Of a DNA stretch of 23,486 nt, positions 22,776 through 23,486 are shown piece by piece (the stretch's first letter is position 1; each line of letters begins with the position of its first letter). The stretch is taken from positions 1 to 23,486 of the forward strand of contig DNXB01000377.1 in NCBI GenBank assembly GCA_003506995.1. Reading direction: 5' to 3'. Position numbers and translations under genes: made by a program. The notes under the pieces are model-generated. The model ran no database searches. It saw nothing but the letters and a program-made list of their open reading frames with translations, and was not told where the DNA came from. The DNA comes from Verrucomicrobiales bacterium (GTDB taxonomy: Bacteria; Verrucomicrobiota; Verrucomicrobiia; Verrucomicrobiales; Verrucomicrobiaceae).

Positions 22776-23486
22776 GCGGAGCGTGGAGTACGCGGCGAGA
22801 TGAGGTAAATGATCCAGCCGAGCAAAATCAAACCCAGGCCATAGAGGGAGGCATCCCGCGTCACGGTGTCGAGCATGAGAAACACCATCATCCACAGGCT
22901 GATGGCGAGAAAAAGCAGCGGTGTGAACGGATAGCCCCAGCAGCGGTAGGGACGTGGCAGATCGGGCTGCTTGACGCGCAGCACGATGAGGCCCACCACC
23001 GTGGCGAAGGAGCCAAGCTGGATGCTAAACTGCACCGCCGTGAGCACCGTGTTGAAGCTGGCCGTGAGCAGCAGAGTGATGACGATGGCGAGCTGCACGA
23101 AAAGACCGGTGACCGGCACGCCGCGCTCATCGCAGGCCGCCAGCGGCGCGAGGATTTTCATGTCCTCGCCCATGGTGTGCAGCACACGCGGCCCCAGCCA
23201 TGTCATCGCGCTGATGCTGGAGGCGAGGCCCAGGCAGATGAGCCCGGACATGATCTTGCCGCCGGTGACGCCGAAGATGTGCTCCGCCGCGACGTGGCCC
23301 ACGTCCAGCTTCCCGGCCAGTTCGCTCATCGGCGCGGCATTGAGGAAAGTCGCGTTCAGCGCTAGATAGAGCACGGTGACGAGCAGCGTGCCGAGCGCGA
23401 TGGCCTTCGGCACGTTGCGCTGCGGATTGCGTATCTCGCCAACGATGTAAGTGGCCGCGTTCCAGCCCGCATACGAGTACATCACA
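22772..23486 (-). CDS. APC-family amino acid permease, C-terminal part
   Basis: This gene is cut by the window edge; 238 residues of its C-terminal part are seen. It opens within MYSYAGWNAATYIVGEIRNPQRNVPKAI, the well-known transmembrane helix and loop of amino acid-polyamine-organocation permeases, and then has about six hydrophobic helices. A later segment (RPYRCWGYPFTPLLFL) is also typical of the family. It probably imports or exchanges an amino acid at the cytoplasmic membrane. Its stop overlaps the start of the downstream secreted protein by 4 nt. The first codon counted in the window is GTG but is not a start; the gene continues to the right. Confidence 0.9.
   Translation of the reverse strand, partial: VMYSYAGWNAATYIVGEIRNPQRNVPKAIALGTLLVTVLYLALNATFLNAAPMSELAGKLDVGHVAAEHIFGVTGGKIMSGLICLGLASSISAMTWLGPRVLHTMGEDMKILAPLAACDERGVPVTGLFVQLAIVITLLLTASFNTVLTAVQFSIQLGSFATVVGLIVLRVKQPDLPRPYRCWGYPFTPLLFLAISLWMMVFLMLDTVTRDASLYGLGLILLGWIIYLISPRTPRSA

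Overview
The window is high-G+C DNA that looks like a member of the Verrucomicrobiota (PVC group). The reasons are an SHD1-like secreted protein, several extracellular beta-propeller proteins, a PhnD-like protein fused to a PQQ-type propeller, degenerate palindromic and heptad intergenic repeats, and few strong Shine-Dalgarno sites. The phylum is an inference from gene style; no rRNA or other marker is present. No tRNA, rRNA, CRISPR array or transposase was found.

Layout, left to right. (1) Positions 21-1078, minus strand: a SecD-like lipoprotein gene and, overlapping its stop, an M23 peptidase gene that stops before the second catalytic motif. (2) 1213-2687, plus strand: pyrR and pyrB overlapping by 4 nt, without pyrC. 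(3) 2715-4216, minus strand: a small Cys-rich protein and an SDR-type protein. (4) 4300-5916: fhs (formate-THF ligase). (5) 5921-6192: a repeat island built of four related palindromic modules. (6) 6249-10503: a compact peptide-type ABC transporter with a membrane-anchored binding protein, one double-length permease and one ATPase.

(7) 10551-17715, all plus strand, is the most unusual part: an SHD1-like secreted protein, a 53-aa lipoprotein, a sialidase-like propeller joined to a degenerate M23-like domain, two related NHL-type propellers with a shared CCNP motif (one Tat, one Sec), and a PhnD-like domain fused to a PQQ-type propeller. The last three genes are almost contiguous and look like one extracytoplasmic system of unknown function.

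(8) 17795-19615: an OmpR-family response regulator and a divergent serine hydrolase, separated by a long inverted heptad repeat. (9) 19616-21314: an AT-richer segment, probably acquired, with a DUF5685 protein and a small membrane protein. (10) 21315-23486, minus strand: a 3' gene remnant, a hairpin repeat, a secreted protein of unknown function, and the C-terminal part of an APC-family amino acid permease that overlaps it by 4 nt.
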